From positions 1,736,001-1,800,000 of the forward strand of contig NZ_CP095491.1 in the NCBI RefSeq assembly GCF_023028105.1: 64,000 nucleotides of DNA, given 5' to 3'. A program made the position numbers and the translations under genes. Below, piece by piece: positions 8,553 through 17,198 of the stretch (position 1 is the stretch's first letter; each line of letters begins with the position of its first letter). The notes under the pieces are model-generated. The model worked only from the letters and a program-made list of their open reading frames with translations. It was not told where the DNA came from and made no database searches. This DNA is from Halosolutus gelatinilyticus. GTDB taxonomy: Archaea > Halobacteriota > Halobacteria > Halobacteriales > Natrialbaceae.

Positions 8553-9668
8553 ATGGACGTGAGGGGGCTCCGGGCCCTGGTTTGCCTGCTCGTGGTGGTT
8601 GGCTCGATCGCGTTCGTTCCGTTCGGTGTGGCTGCCGATGCCGGCGGGAGTGCTACCGGGATCGACGCCGCCGCGGTTCAGGAAGAGCGGAACGAGAGCG
8701 CGTGGTTAGAGGAGGCTGACGAGATCCATGTCAACGTCGTCATCCACGAGAACGGATCGGCGACGTTCACCGTCGACCATCGATATGCGATCAACGGTGA
8801 CGACGGCAACGAGTCCAACGTGGAATGGGAGACGCTTCGGGAGGACGTCGAGTCGAATTCCGACGCGTACACCGATGCGCACGCGGACGACTGGCAAACC
8901 GAACTCGTCGAGGCCGAAAATCGGACGGAGCGCGAGATGGAACTCATGAACGTCTCCGTCAGAACGGACAAGAGCACCGCACCGCGGACGTTCGGCCACG
9001 TCACGTTCACCTTCACGTGGAACTCGTTTGCCCACGTCGAACTGAACCGGATCGAGGCGGGCGATTCGCTCTCCGGATTCACGCTCTCCGACGGGACCAC
9101 GCTGCAGTTTCGCTGGCCCGAGGGCTACGAGACCTACGACGGCGTCGACCCCTCGCCGGACAGTCGGGACGATCGATCGGTCTTCTGGAACGGCGAGGAG
9201 ACCGAGTTCACCAACGAGCAACCCCGGCTCATCCTGATCGAGAACGCGAGCGACGGGGAGGCTGCCGACACCGACGGGGGTCCGCCCATGCCCTGGCTCG
9301 CGGTCGCGGCCGCCCTCCTGTTGCTCGCGGCGGTCGGCGCCGCGGGCTGGTGGATCGGGGGCGAACGGGGGCGAACCGGCGGGCACGCCGGCGTCGACTC
9401 CGAACCGATCGACGACCCGAGCGTCGCCGCCGGCGGTTCGAACGGTCCGCCGCCGGAACTGCTGAGCAACGAAGAGCGCGTCCTGCGGTTGCTCAACCGG
9501 CGCGGCGGCCGGATCAAGCAACAGGAAGTCGTCTCGGAGTTGGACTGGACCGAAGCCAAGACGAGCCAGGTGGTCAGCAGGCTCCGCGAGGACGACCAGA
9601 TCGACGTCTTCCGGATCGGTCGCGAGAACGTGCTCTCCTTGCCCGACGACGAGGAAGACGAGGACTGA
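8553..9668 (+). CDS. Membrane-anchored protein with C-terminal winged-helix domain
   Basis: 371 residues: signal peptide/anchor at 1-27, an acidic extracellular beta-rich domain at about 40-235, a single strong membrane segment near 250-270 (WLAVAAALLLLAAVGAAGWW), then a cytosolic winged helix at about 305-365 (EERVLRLLNRRGGRIKQQEV, SQVVSRLREDDQI). This one-pass architecture, an outside sensor domain fused to an inside DNA-binding domain, is a common haloarchaeal regulator type of unknown ligand. TATTTAG at 8523-8529 lies 27 bases before ATG 8553, giving a leaderless mRNA. I infer a membrane-tethered transcription regulator; target genes are unknown. Confidence 0.85.
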   Translation: MDVRGLRALVCLLVVVGSIAFVPFGVAADAGGSATGIDAAAVQEERNESAWLEEADEIHVNVVIHENGSATFTVDHRYAINGDDGNESNVEWETLREDVESNSDAYTDAHADDWQTELVEAENRTEREMELMNVSVRTDKSTAPRTFGHVTFTFTWNSFAHVELNRIEAGDSLSGFTLSDGTTLQFRWPEGYETYDGVDPSPDSRDDRSVFWNGEETEFTNEQPRLILIENASDGEAADTDGGPPMPWLAVAAALLLLAAVGAAGWWIGGERGRTGGHAGVDSEPIDDPSVAAGGSNGPPPELLSNEERVLRLLNRRGGRIKQQEVVSELDWTEAKTSQVVSRLREDDQIDVFRIGRENVLSLPDDEEDED

Positions 9669-10005
9669 TCGGACGATCCCTCTTCGCGCGCCGTCCCGTC
9701 GACGGCGGCTGTAACATTTGCCGTCCCGATAGCGTTTAATAGCTCGGGCTGTGTTACCTGTACCAATGAGTCTCTCCGTCGGACCCGCCGTTGCCGGTCT
9801 CGGTACCGACGGAGCTGTTTCTCCGCGACCGCGACGACCGCGACCGGGCCTCTGAGCCCGTACTATACTACCCCCCCACGTCTCCGGTTCGTTCCCAACG
9901 TTCCAGCAATTGCCCAATTTTCCGGTTAGCGTACGCTCTAAACTTAATTTACTCGAATAAAACCAATGAATTTAAGTCCATCCTGCCGTTTCACTCGAGT
10001 ACGAC
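9669..10005. other. Intergenic region upstream of argG
   Basis: Contains the small arginine-rich ORF at 9766-9855 with its own TATA-like box, a run of eight cytosines near 9871-9878 after a TACTATACTA stretch, and an AT-rich argG promoter whose likely TATA element is TTTAAG at 9971-9976, about 30 bases before ATG 10006. The length and the embedded ORF suggest argG control acts here. Confidence 0.5.
9766..9855 (+). CDS. Possible 29-residue leader peptide before argG (Arg-rich tail)
   Basis: ATG 9766 opens a 29-codon frame MSLSVGPAVAGLG...; four CGA arginine codons occur within the run PRPRRPRP just before the stop at 9853-9855. TTTAAT at 9735-9740 is 28 bases before the ATG, the normal spacing for a haloarchaeal leaderless gene. 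It ends 150 bases before argG. A cluster of arginine codons in a short ORF ahead of an arginine biosynthesis locus recalls attenuator leaders, but transcription-coupled attenuation is not established for haloarchaea and Arg-Pro repeats also arise by chance in GC-rich DNA. Confidence 0.3.
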   Translation: MSLSVGPAVAGLGTDGAVSPRPRRPRPGL

Positions 10006-11253
10006 ATGACACGCGTTGCACTCGCGTTCTCGGGCGGGCTGGACACGACCGTCTGTGTTCCGCTGCTCGAGGAGGAATACGGATACGACGACGTCATCGG
10101 CGTCACGGTCGACGTCGGACAGCCGGCCTCCGAGTTCGAAGAGGCCGAAGAAACCGCCGAGGCACTCGGCCTCGAACACTACGTCGTCGACGCGCGAGCG
10201 GAATTCGCGCAGCTCTGTCTCGAGAGCGTCCGCGCGAACGCGACCTACCAGGGCTATCCCCTCGGGACGGCGCTCGCCCGCCCCGTGATCGCGACGGCCA
10301 TCCTCGAGGTGGCCGAGGAAGAGGGCTGTACCGGTATCGCCCACGGCTGTACCGGCAAGGGGAACGACCAGTTGCGGTTCGAGGCGATTTGGCGCGATTC
10401 GGATCTCGAAGTGATCGCGCCCGTGCGCGAACTCGGGCTCACGCGCGAGTGGGAACAGGAGTACGCCGCCGAACGGGACCTCCCCGTCGAGGGCGGCAGC
10501 GGCGGCGACTGGTCGATCGACACCAACCTCTGGAGCCGCTCGGTCGAGGGCGACGAACTCGAGGACCCGAGCTACGTCCCGCCGGAGGACATCTACGCGT
10601 GGACACAGGCGCCCACCGGGGAGACCCAGGAGATCGAGATCGAATTCGAGGAGGGCTACCCCGTCGCCGTCGACGGCGTCGAGTACGAGCCCGTCGAACT
10701 CGTCGAGCACTTGAACGGCGTGGCCGGGGCGTACGGCGTCGGACGCACCGACTCGATGGAAGACCGCATGCTCGGACTGAAAGTTCGCGAGAACTACGAG
10801 CACCCGGCCGCGACGACGCTGCTCAACGCCCACGAGGGGCTCGAGGGGCTCGTCCTTACACAGGAAGAACGCGAGTTCAAGCAGCTGATCGATCAGAAGT
10901 GGTCGAAGAAGGGCTACGAGGGGCTGATAGACGCGCCGCTCGTGGACGCGCTCGAAGGCTTTATCGAGGAAACCCAGCAGCGCGTCACCGGCACGGTGAC
11001 GATTCGCTTCGAGGGCGGACAGGCCCGCGTCGTCGCTCGCGACAGCGAGTACGCCGCCTACTCGGCCGAGCACGCCTCCTTCGACACCGAGACGGTCGGC
11101 AAGATCACGCAGGAGGACGCCACCGGGGTCGCGAAGTACCACGGCTTCCAGCGCCGCCTCGCGAACGAAGCGATCGCCGCGAACGCGGCCGCCGAGGAGG
11201 AAGTCGAACTCGCTCCCGACGGCGGGAGCGAAACCGACGCCGAGGACGAGTAA
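10006..11253 (+). CDS. argG: Argininosuccinate synthase
   Basis: 415 residues. The N-terminus MTRVALAFSGGLDTTV carries the PP-loop SGGLDT that binds ATP; GCTGKGNDQLRFE near 109-121 and the later TNLWSRSVEGDELE and GRTDSMEDRMLGLK blocks are the citrulline/aspartate binding signatures. The enzyme joins citrulline and aspartate using ATP, the seventh step of arginine synthesis. Length matches the family (about 400). It is two bases from argH on the same strand and clearly in one operon. An acidic 15-residue tail after the core is typical halophilic decoration. Confidence 0.97.
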   Translation: MTRVALAFSGGLDTTVCVPLLEEEYGYDDVIGVTVDVGQPASEFEEAEETAEALGLEHYVVDARAEFAQLCLESVRANATYQGYPLGTALARPVIATAILEVAEEEGCTGIAHGCTGKGNDQLRFEAIWRDSDLEVIAPVRELGLTREWEQEYAAERDLPVEGGSGGDWSIDTNLWSRSVEGDELEDPSYVPPEDIYAWTQAPTGETQEIEIEFEEGYPVAVDGVEYEPVELVEHLNGVAGAYGVGRTDSMEDRMLGLKVRENYEHPAATTLLNAHEGLEGLVLTQEEREFKQLIDQKWSKKGYEGLIDAPLVDALEGFIEETQQRVTGTVTIRFEGGQARVVARDSEYAAYSAEHASFDTETVGKITQEDATGVAKYHGFQRRLANEAIAANAAAEEEVELAPDGGSETDAEDE

Positions 11254-11255
11254 CC

Positions 11256-12812
11256 ATGACCGAGGAGAGCGCTCACGACGGCGAATCCGCTCGCGATCGG
11301 ATCGTCCGAACGGACGGCGGCAGCGATCAGGGCGTCGTCCGACGGGACCGCTTCAGCGGCGGCCCCGCCCGGAGCTTCCTCTCCTCGCTCGTGGCCGACG
11401 AACGAATCTTCGAGGCCGATCTCGAGGTCGATCGCGCCCACGTGATCATGCTCGCCGAGCAGGGAATCGTCGAGGACGACGTTGCGGGCCGGATCCTCAC
11501 CGCGCTGGATGCGATCGAGGTCGACGGCCACGCCTCGCTGCCCGACGGCGAGGACGTCCACGAGGCGATCGAGACGGCCGTCATCGAGCGGATCGGCGAG
11601 GCGGGCGGGAAGATGCACACCGCGCGCTCGCGCAACGACGAGGTCGCGGCCTGCATCCGGTATCGCGTGCGCGAGGACGTTCTCGACGCGATCGAGACGA
11701 CGATCGCGCTGCGCGAGGCGCTGGCAGCGGTCGCCGACGCACACCGGGAGACGATCATGCCCGGCTACACGCACCTCCAGCCCGCCCAGCCGACTACCGT
11801 CGCGCACTGGGCGCTCTCCTACGAAGGCGCGGTTCGTCGCGACACCGAACGCCTGTTCGAGGCGTACGGCCGGATCAACGAATCACCCCTCGGCGGGGCC
11901 GCGTTCGCCGGGACGACGTTCGAGATCGATCGCGAGCGTACGGCCGAACTGCTCGGCTTCGACGGCGGTCCCGCGAGCGGCACGAGGGGGACCTCGGCGG
12001 AGCAGCGCTCCGCCGTTGTGATCGAGAACTCGATGGACGCCTCCTCGAGCCGGGACTTCCTGCTCGAGACGGTGCAGGCGCTGTCGACCCACGCGACGAC
12101 GCTGTCGGGAATCGCGGAGGACCTCATCGTCTTCGCGAACCGCGCCTTCGTTTCCCTCTCGGACGACTACTCGTCGACGTCGTCGATCATGCCCCAGAAG
12201 AAAAACCCCGACACGTTGGAGCTCGTCCGCGCGGTCGCGGGCGACGCAGCGGGCGGGGTCCAAGGGCTGACGACGACGCTCAAGGGTCTCCCCCGCGCGT
12301 ACAACCGCGATCTCCAGCGGGCGACGACCCACGCCTGGGAGACCGTCGACGCGGTGATCGAGGCGAGCGAGGTCGCGGCCGGCGCGATCGCAACGGCCGA
12401 CTGGAACGAGGACGCCCTCGCGGCGGAGGCCGGCGCGGGCTTCTCGACGGCGACCGGCGTCGCCGACCTGCTGGCGGCGAACGGGTTGCCGTTCCGGACG
12501 GCGCACGAAGTGGTCGCGATCGCGGCGGAGAACGGCGCGGACTACGATGCGATCGACGCCGCTGCGGCGGAGGTCCTCGGCGAACCGATCGACTCGTTCG
12601 TCGATCCCGAGGCCGTGGCGGCAGCCCTCGATCCCGCAGAGAGCGTGGCGACTCGCGACTCGCGGGGCGGTCCCGCCCCCGAGGTCGTCGCGGACCAACT
12701 CGATGACGCGCGCGACGCGCTCGCGAGCCACGAGGCGACGCTCGACGAAACGAGCGAGGCGATCGAGGCCGCACACGCGGCGCTTCGCGAGGAGGTGAAC
12801 GAGTATGTTTGA
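11256..12812 (+). CDS. argH: Argininosuccinate lyase
   Basis: 518 residues from ATG 11256. KMHTARSRNDEVA near residue 120, TRYTHLQPAQPT-like GYTHLQPAQPT near 168 and the fumarase-superfamily signature SSIMPQKKNP near 309 identify the enzyme, which splits argininosuccinate to arginine and fumarate. Between LLGFDG and the conserved ENSMDASSSRDF there are about 16 extra residues (GPASGTRGTSAEQRSA) not expected from relatives I remember; the DNA for this stretch contains a perfect 9-base hairpin at 11995-12015. The open frame extends upstream through argG but that part is an out-of-frame shadow. Confidence 0.96.
   Translation: MTEESAHDGESARDRIVRTDGGSDQGVVRRDRFSGGPARSFLSSLVADERIFEADLEVDRAHVIMLAEQGIVEDDVAGRILTALDAIEVDGHASLPDGEDVHEAIETAVIERIGEAGGKMHTARSRNDEVAACIRYRVREDVLDAIETTIALREALAAVADAHRETIMPGYTHLQPAQPTTVAHWALSYEGAVRRDTERLFEAYGRINESPLGGAAFAGTTFEIDRERTAELLGFDGGPASGTRGTSAEQRSAVVIENSMDASSSRDFLLETVQALSTHATTLSGIAEDLIVFANRAFVSLSDDYSSTSSIMPQKKNPDTLELVRAVAGDAAGGVQGLTTTLKGLPRAYNRDLQRATTHAWETVDAVIEASEVAAGAIATADWNEDALAAEAGAGFSTATGVADLLAANGLPFRTAHEVVAIAAENGADYDAIDAAAAEVLGEPIDSFVDPEAVAAALDPAESVATRDSRGGPAPEVVADQLDDARDALASHEATLDETSEAIEAAHAALREEVNEYV
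11995..12015. repeat. In-frame mini-palindrome inside argH
   Basis: Nine-base perfect stem CGGCGGAGC / GCTCCGCCG around loop AGC. It lies exactly in the extra segment of ArgH between GFDG and ENSMDA. Stem and 3-base loop resemble the hairpins at 5290-5390, 12889-12907 and 57824-57844. Confidence 0.75.
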
Positions 12813-12857
12813 GGTCGCGTTTCGACCAACAATTCCGATTCGGCCACCCTCGCCGTT

Positions 12858-12907
12858 CGCAGATTCCGATCGCGGGATCTGCGGGCGAGCGGGAGTTCCA
12901 CTCCCGC
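12858..12907. repeat. Pair of hairpins between argH and lysW
   Basis: First hairpin 12858-12883: arms CGCAGATTCC and GGGATCTGCG pair at 9 of 10 positions. Second hairpin 12889-12907: perfect 8-base stem GCGGGAGT with loop TCC. They lie after argH and before the AT-rich lysW promoter and could act as a transcript-end or processing structure separating argGH from the lysW unit, or be copies of the same mini-palindrome family. Confidence 0.7.
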
Positions 12908-13068
12908 CGCCGTCCCCTCCCGGGGACGTATTACCTATCACATGATATGTGAAACGAAAATTTGCCGGAAAATCGCCTTTTCAAACCGTTAGCGGGTAGT
13001 GTCCATACTGTAATCTTGTTGTTAAGTTCGAAGGGTTTAAGGGATACCGGCTCCCAGTTGCGAGTACA

Positions 13069-13233
13069 ATGACCGAATGCGTCGAGTGTGGGGCCGAAGT
13101 GTCCCTGCACGACGATCTGGAAGTTGGAGAGATCGTTGACTGTACGACCTGCGGTGCCGAGCTGGAAGTCGTCGACACCGAGCCACCAGTCCTCGAGCGA
13201 GCCCCGGAGCTCGAAGAGGACTGGGGTGAGTGA
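13069..13233 (+). CDS. lysW: LysW amino-group carrier protein
   Basis: A 54-residue protein too short to be obvious. Two CxxC pairs (TECVECGAE near the start, VDCTTCGAE near residue 28) form a zinc ribbon and the sequence ends in EDWGE, the conserved LysW tail whose terminal Glu is the attachment point for glutamate (or aminoadipate) amino groups. It therefore carries and protects the substrate through ornithine synthesis, replacing N-acetylation. GTTTAAGGG at 13035-13043 is a likely TATA box about 31 bases upstream. The TGA stop overlaps the argX start. Confidence 0.95.
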   Translation: MTECVECGAEVSLHDDLEVGEIVDCTTCGAELEVVDTEPPVLERAPELEEDWGE

Positions 13234-14114
13234 TCTTGCGCGTAGGAATACTCTATTCCCGGATCCGCAAGGACGAGAAGCTCCTGCTGAACGAGCTTCG
13301 CGATCGCGACCACGAGGTCGAGAAGATCGACGTCCGCAAGCAGACCTTCGACATCAGCGACGTCCCCGAGACGTTCACCGACCTCGACATCGTCGTCGAT
13401 CGCTGTCTCGCCACGAGCCGGAGCCTGTACGCCACGCAGTTCTTCGAGGCGTACGGGGTCCCCGTGATCAACAGCCACGAGACAGCCGACATCTGCGCGG
13501 ACAAGGTGAAAAACAGCCTTGCACTGGATCAAGCGGGCGTGCCCACGCCCGCGACGAAGGTCGCCTTCACCAAGGAGACCGCGATGGAGGCTATCGAGGA
13601 CTTTGGCTACCCGTGCGTCCTCAAACCCGTCGTCGGGTCGTGGGGTCGTCTGATGGCCAAGATCGACTCTCCCGACGCCGCCGAGGCGATCTTAGAGCAC
13701 AAGGCGACGCTGGGCCACTACGAGCACAAGGTGTTCTACATCCAAGAGTTCGTCGAGAAGCCCGGTCGCGACATCCGCGTGCTGGCCACCGACGGCGAGC
13801 CGATCGCCGGCATGGTCCGCTCGTCGGACCACTGGATCACCAACGCCGCGAAGGGTGCCGAGACGGACGTCTTCGAGCCCGACGCGGAGGCGAAAGAGCT
13901 CGTCGAGAAGGCCAGCGACGCCGTCGGCGGCGGGCTACTCGGCATCGACCTCATGGAAACCGAAGACGGATACACCGTCCACGAGGTCAACCACACGGTC
14001 GAGTTCAAGGCGTTAGACGGCGCCGTCGACACCGACATCGCCGGCACCGTCGTCGACTGGCTCGAACAGAAGGCCGCTGACGCGACCGAAACCGAACTCG
14101 AGGTGACCGCCTGA
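13230..14114 (+). CDS. argX: LysX-type ATP-grasp ligase (glutamate-LysW ligase)
   Basis: 294 residues, RimK-like ATP-grasp. VGILYSRIRKDEKLL opens the N-terminal domain; DKVKNSLAL near 90, CVLKPVVGSWGRLM near 132 and the metal site GIDLMETEDGYTVHEVNHT near 240-260 are visible. The HEVN(H/S)T motif is typical of the LysX/ArgX group that couples an amino acid's amino group to the LysW C-terminal Glu with ATP. In this operon, with argC/B/D/E/F, the substrate is inferred to be glutamate. Start GTG 13230 overlaps the lysW stop by four bases (GTGA), implying translational coupling. Confidence 0.93.
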   Translation: MILRVGILYSRIRKDEKLLLNELRDRDHEVEKIDVRKQTFDISDVPETFTDLDIVVDRCLATSRSLYATQFFEAYGVPVINSHETADICADKVKNSLALDQAGVPTPATKVAFTKETAMEAIEDFGYPCVLKPVVGSWGRLMAKIDSPDAAEAILEHKATLGHYEHKVFYIQEFVEKPGRDIRVLATDGEPIAGMVRSSDHWITNAAKGAETDVFEPDAEAKELVEKASDAVGGGLLGIDLMETEDGYTVHEVNHTVEFKALDGAVDTDIAGTVVDWLEQKAADATETELEVTA

Positions 14115-15190
14115 TGGCCGTCGGCACCGACGTCAGCGCCGACGAGAACGCAGCGACGGTCACCGCGACCGTCATCGGTGGCTCCGGTTTCACGGGCGGC
14201 GAACTGCTCCGCCTGCTCGCGGGCCACCCGAACGTCGAGATCGCCGAGGTCACCAGCCGATCGAAGGCGGGCAAGAGCGTCGGCTCCGTCCACCCGCCGC
14301 TGCGCGGGGCGGACCTGCGCTTTACGGAACCCGAGGATCTCGAGAGCGTCGACGTCCTGTTCGCGGCGACGCCACACGGCGTCTCCATGGGCCAGATCGA
14401 TGACTTCTTCGAGATCGCAGACACCGTCGTCGACCTCTCGGCGGACTTCCGCCTCGACACCGAGGAGCAGTACGACGAGTGGTACGACGGCCACGAGGCA
14501 CCCGAGTACCTCGAGAAGGCGGAGTACGCGCTTCCCGAAATCAATCGCGAGAACCTCGAAGGCGCCGAACTGATCGCCGGCGGCGGCTGTAACGCCACCG
14601 CCACCATTCTGGGGCTGTACCCGCTCTTCGAGCACGACGTCCTCGACGGCGGGGAGCAGATCGTCGTCGACGTCAAAGTCGGCTCCTCCGAGGGTGGCGC
14701 CGGCGGCGGCGAGGCGTCGAGCCACCCCGAGCGATCGGGCGTCGTCCGTCCCTACGCGCCGACCGGCCACCGCCACGAGGCCGAAATCGAGCAGTTCCTC
14801 GGTACCTCGGTCGCGTTCACCTGCCACGCCGTGGACATGATCCGCGGCGCCAGCGCGACGAGCCACGTCTTCCCGTCCGGGCCGGTCTCGAAGGGCGACC
14901 TCTGGAAGGCCTACCGCGGCTGCTACGAGGACGAACCCTTCGTCCGGATGGCCGCAGGCGGCTCCGGCGTCTACCGCTACCCCGAACCGAAGGCCGTCGC
15001 CGGGACGAACTACGCCGAGGTCGGCTTCGAACTCGACCCGCAGAACAAGCGCGTCGTCGTCTTCTCGGCGATCGACAACATGATGAAGGGGTCGGCGGGA
15101 CAGGCGATCCACGCGGCCAACGTCGCGCTCGGACTGGAGGAAACCGCCGGACTCGAGTTTGCGGGGTTACACCCCGTGGGGGCGCCCTAA
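14114..15190 (+). CDS. argC: LysW-gamma-glutamyl-phosphate reductase (ArgC/LysY)
   Basis: 358 residues. GGSGFTGGELLRLL is the Rossmann NADP site (about 20-32); GGCNATATILGLYPL near 157 holds the catalytic cysteine, matching the G(G/N)CN.T motif of ArgC/LysY; SSEGGAGGGEASSHPER near 200 marks the LysY/ArgC group. It reduces the acyl phosphate on LysW-glutamate to the semialdehyde. The ATG shares one base with the argX stop (TGATG), so translation is coupled. Confidence 0.95.
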   Translation: MAVGTDVSADENAATVTATVIGGSGFTGGELLRLLAGHPNVEIAEVTSRSKAGKSVGSVHPPLRGADLRFTEPEDLESVDVLFAATPHGVSMGQIDDFFEIADTVVDLSADFRLDTEEQYDEWYDGHEAPEYLEKAEYALPEINRENLEGAELIAGGGCNATATILGLYPLFEHDVLDGGEQIVVDVKVGSSEGGAGGGEASSHPERSGVVRPYAPTGHRHEAEIEQFLGTSVAFTCHAVDMIRGASATSHVFPSGPVSKGDLWKAYRGCYEDEPFVRMAAGGSGVYRYPEPKAVAGTNYAEVGFELDPQNKRVVVFSAIDNMMKGSAGQAIHAANVALGLEETAGLEFAGLHPVGAP

Positions 15191-16047
15191 TGACGGTAGT
15201 GGTCAAAATCGGCGGCGCCCGCGCCGTCGATCCCGAAGGCGCGCTCGCGGACGTCGCCTCGCTGGTCGAAAAGGGCGAGGACATCGTTCTCACCCACGGC
15301 GGGTCGACCGCCGTCGACGAGACGCTCGAAGCGCTCGGACAGGAGCCCACCTACGTCGAGACGCCCGGCGGCGTCGTCGGCCGCTTTACGGACGAGGAGA
15401 CGATGGACGTCTTCAAGATGGTCATGCCGGGCAAGCTCAACACGGATCTCGTGGAGAGCCTGCAGAACGAAGGCGTGAACGCGGTCGGTCTCTCGGGCAC
15501 GGACGGCAAGCTGCTCGAGGGCAAGCGCAAGTCCGCCGTCCGCGTGAAGGAGGACGACAAGAAGAAGATCAAGCGCGGCGACCACTCCGGGACGATCGAG
15601 TCGGTCAACGCCGATTTGCTCGAAACGGTGCTCGCGGGCGGTTACACGCCCGTCGTCTCCGTGCCGGTTCTCGGAAAAGAGAAAGCCGGCGGCTACACGG
15701 CCGTTAACGCCGACGCCGATCGCGCGGCGGCGGCGATCGCCGGCGCTCTCGAAGCGGACCTGGTCGTCCTCACCGACGTCTCGGGCATCTACGAGGATCC
15801 CGACGACGAGTCGACGAAGATCGACTCGGCCGCGACGCCAGAAGAGTTCGCGGCCGTCAAAGCGGCCGCGGAGGGCTTCATGACCAAGAAGGTCATGGCC
15901 GCCGAGGAAGCCCTGGAAGGCGGCGCGTCGTCGGTCATCGTCGCGACGGCGAACGCCGACGAGCCGATTTCGGCCGCGCTGACGGGTGAAGGGACGACCC
16001 TCGAACCCGACGCGATCGCTGAGAAGGGCGAGGAGGTGGCGCAGTGA
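15190..16047 (+). CDS. argB: LysW-glutamate kinase (ArgB/LysZ, acetylglutamate kinase family)
   Basis: 285 residues. VVKIGGARAVDPEGAL at the start and VLTHGGS near 36 are the amino acid kinase phosphate and substrate loops; VLTDVSGIYEDPDD near 195-208 and KKVMAAEEALEGGASSVIVA near 238 complete the fold. It phosphorylates the side-chain carboxylate of LysW-bound glutamate. The family name in databases is often acetylglutamate kinase, but the lysW-argX context argues for the LysW-linked substrate. The ATG overlaps the argC TAA (TAATG). Confidence 0.95.
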   Translation: MTVVVKIGGARAVDPEGALADVASLVEKGEDIVLTHGGSTAVDETLEALGQEPTYVETPGGVVGRFTDEETMDVFKMVMPGKLNTDLVESLQNEGVNAVGLSGTDGKLLEGKRKSAVRVKEDDKKKIKRGDHSGTIESVNADLLETVLAGGYTPVVSVPVLGKEKAGGYTAVNADADRAAAAIAGALEADLVVLTDVSGIYEDPDDESTKIDSAATPEEFAAVKAAAEGFMTKKVMAAEEALEGGASSVIVATANADEPISAALTGEGTTLEPDAIAEKGEEVAQ

Positions 16048-17198
16048 GCGACCACGACTTCGTCTCCGGAAGCAAGCCAATCGGCATCGGGCGCGGCGAG
16101 GGGCCGTACCTCTATACCGCAGACGGGACGGAGTACCTGGACGCCGGTGCGAGCTACGCGTGCACGCCGCTCGGCCACAGCCACCCCGCCGTCGTCGAGG
16201 CGGTACAGGAGCAGGTCGGTGAGCTGACGTTCGTCGACTCCTCCTATCCCGTTCAGGCGCGCCAGGACGCGTACGCCTCGCTCGTCGCGGCCGCGCCCGA
16301 CGGGTTGGACCAGGCCTGGTTCTGCAACTCCGGGACCGAGGCCAACGAGGCCGCGCTGAAGTTCGCCCGATCGGCGACCGGCGAGTCGAAGATCGTCGCC
16401 GCGACCCGCTCGTTCCACGGCCGGACGATGGGGTCGCTCGCGGCGACCTGGAAGGACAAGTACAAGAAGCCCTACGAGCCCCTGGCCGGCGACGTGGAGT
16501 TCGTCCCCTACGGCGACGACGAGGAACTCGCTGGGGCCGTGGACGACGAGACCGCGGCCGTAATCTTGGAGCCGATCCAGGGCGAGGGCGGGATCAACGT
16601 CCCGCCTGCGGGCTACCTCGAGACGGCCCGCGAACTCACCGCGGAGGCCGGCACAGCCCTCGTCTTCGACGAGGTCCAGACCGGGATGGGCCGGACGGGC
16701 CAGATGTGGGCCTGCCAGAACGCGGGCGTCACGCCCGACGTGCTCACGACGGCGAAGGGGCTGGGCAACGGCCTGCCCGTCGGCGCGGTCGCGGTTCGCG
16801 ACTGGATCGCCGACGGCGCGGCCTCGCACAACGCCACGTTCAGCGGCGGCCCCGTCGTCTCCGCGGCGGTCCACGCGACGATCACGACGCTGGTCGAAGA
16901 GGAGTGGCCCGCCCACGCTGCCGAAATCGGCGACTACCTCGTAGACGAACTCGAGGCGGCACTTGGCGACGACGTGCGCGAAGTCCGCGGCGCGGGCCTG
17001 CTCGTCGGCGTCGAGTTGAAACGCGGGGCGAACCGCGTCGCCCGCGATCTGGCGCTCGAGCACGGGATACTGGCGCTCCCTGCCGGTCGGACCGTCCTCC
17101 GCCTGCTGCCGCCGCTCGTGATCGGGGAGGAGGAGGCGGATCGCCTCGTCGATGCGCTGACCGCAATCATCGCACCCGAAGCCCAGGCCCACTCATGA
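16044..17198 (+). CDS. argD: LysW-ornithine aminotransferase (ArgD/LysJ)
   Basis: 384 residues, class III PLP aminotransferase. NSGTEANEAALKFAR near 97 binds the cofactor phosphate, VFDEVQTGMGRTG near 213 holds the Asp that contacts the ring, and TTAKGLGNGLPVGA near 236 carries the Schiff-base lysine. It converts the LysW-linked semialdehyde to LysW-ornithine using glutamate. Start GTG 16044 overlaps argB by four bases. The length is normal. Confidence 0.95.
   Translation: MSDHDFVSGSKPIGIGRGEGPYLYTADGTEYLDAGASYACTPLGHSHPAVVEAVQEQVGELTFVDSSYPVQARQDAYASLVAAAPDGLDQAWFCNSGTEANEAALKFARSATGESKIVAATRSFHGRTMGSLAATWKDKYKKPYEPLAGDVEFVPYGDDEELAGAVDDETAAVILEPIQGEGGINVPPAGYLETARELTAEAGTALVFDEVQTGMGRTGQMWACQNAGVTPDVLTTAKGLGNGLPVGAVAVRDWIADGAASHNATFSGGPVVSAAVHATITTLVEEEWPAHAAEIGDYLVDELEAALGDDVREVRGAGLLVGVELKRGANRVARDLALEHGILALPAGRTVLRLLPPLVIGEEEADRLVDALTAIIAPEAQAHS

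Noticed and set aside
9966-11255. A long open frame upstream of argH on the plus strand
   Set aside because: It is in a different frame of argG, is Arg/Gly/Pro-rich, and the promoter and start signals belong to argG and to ATG 11256.
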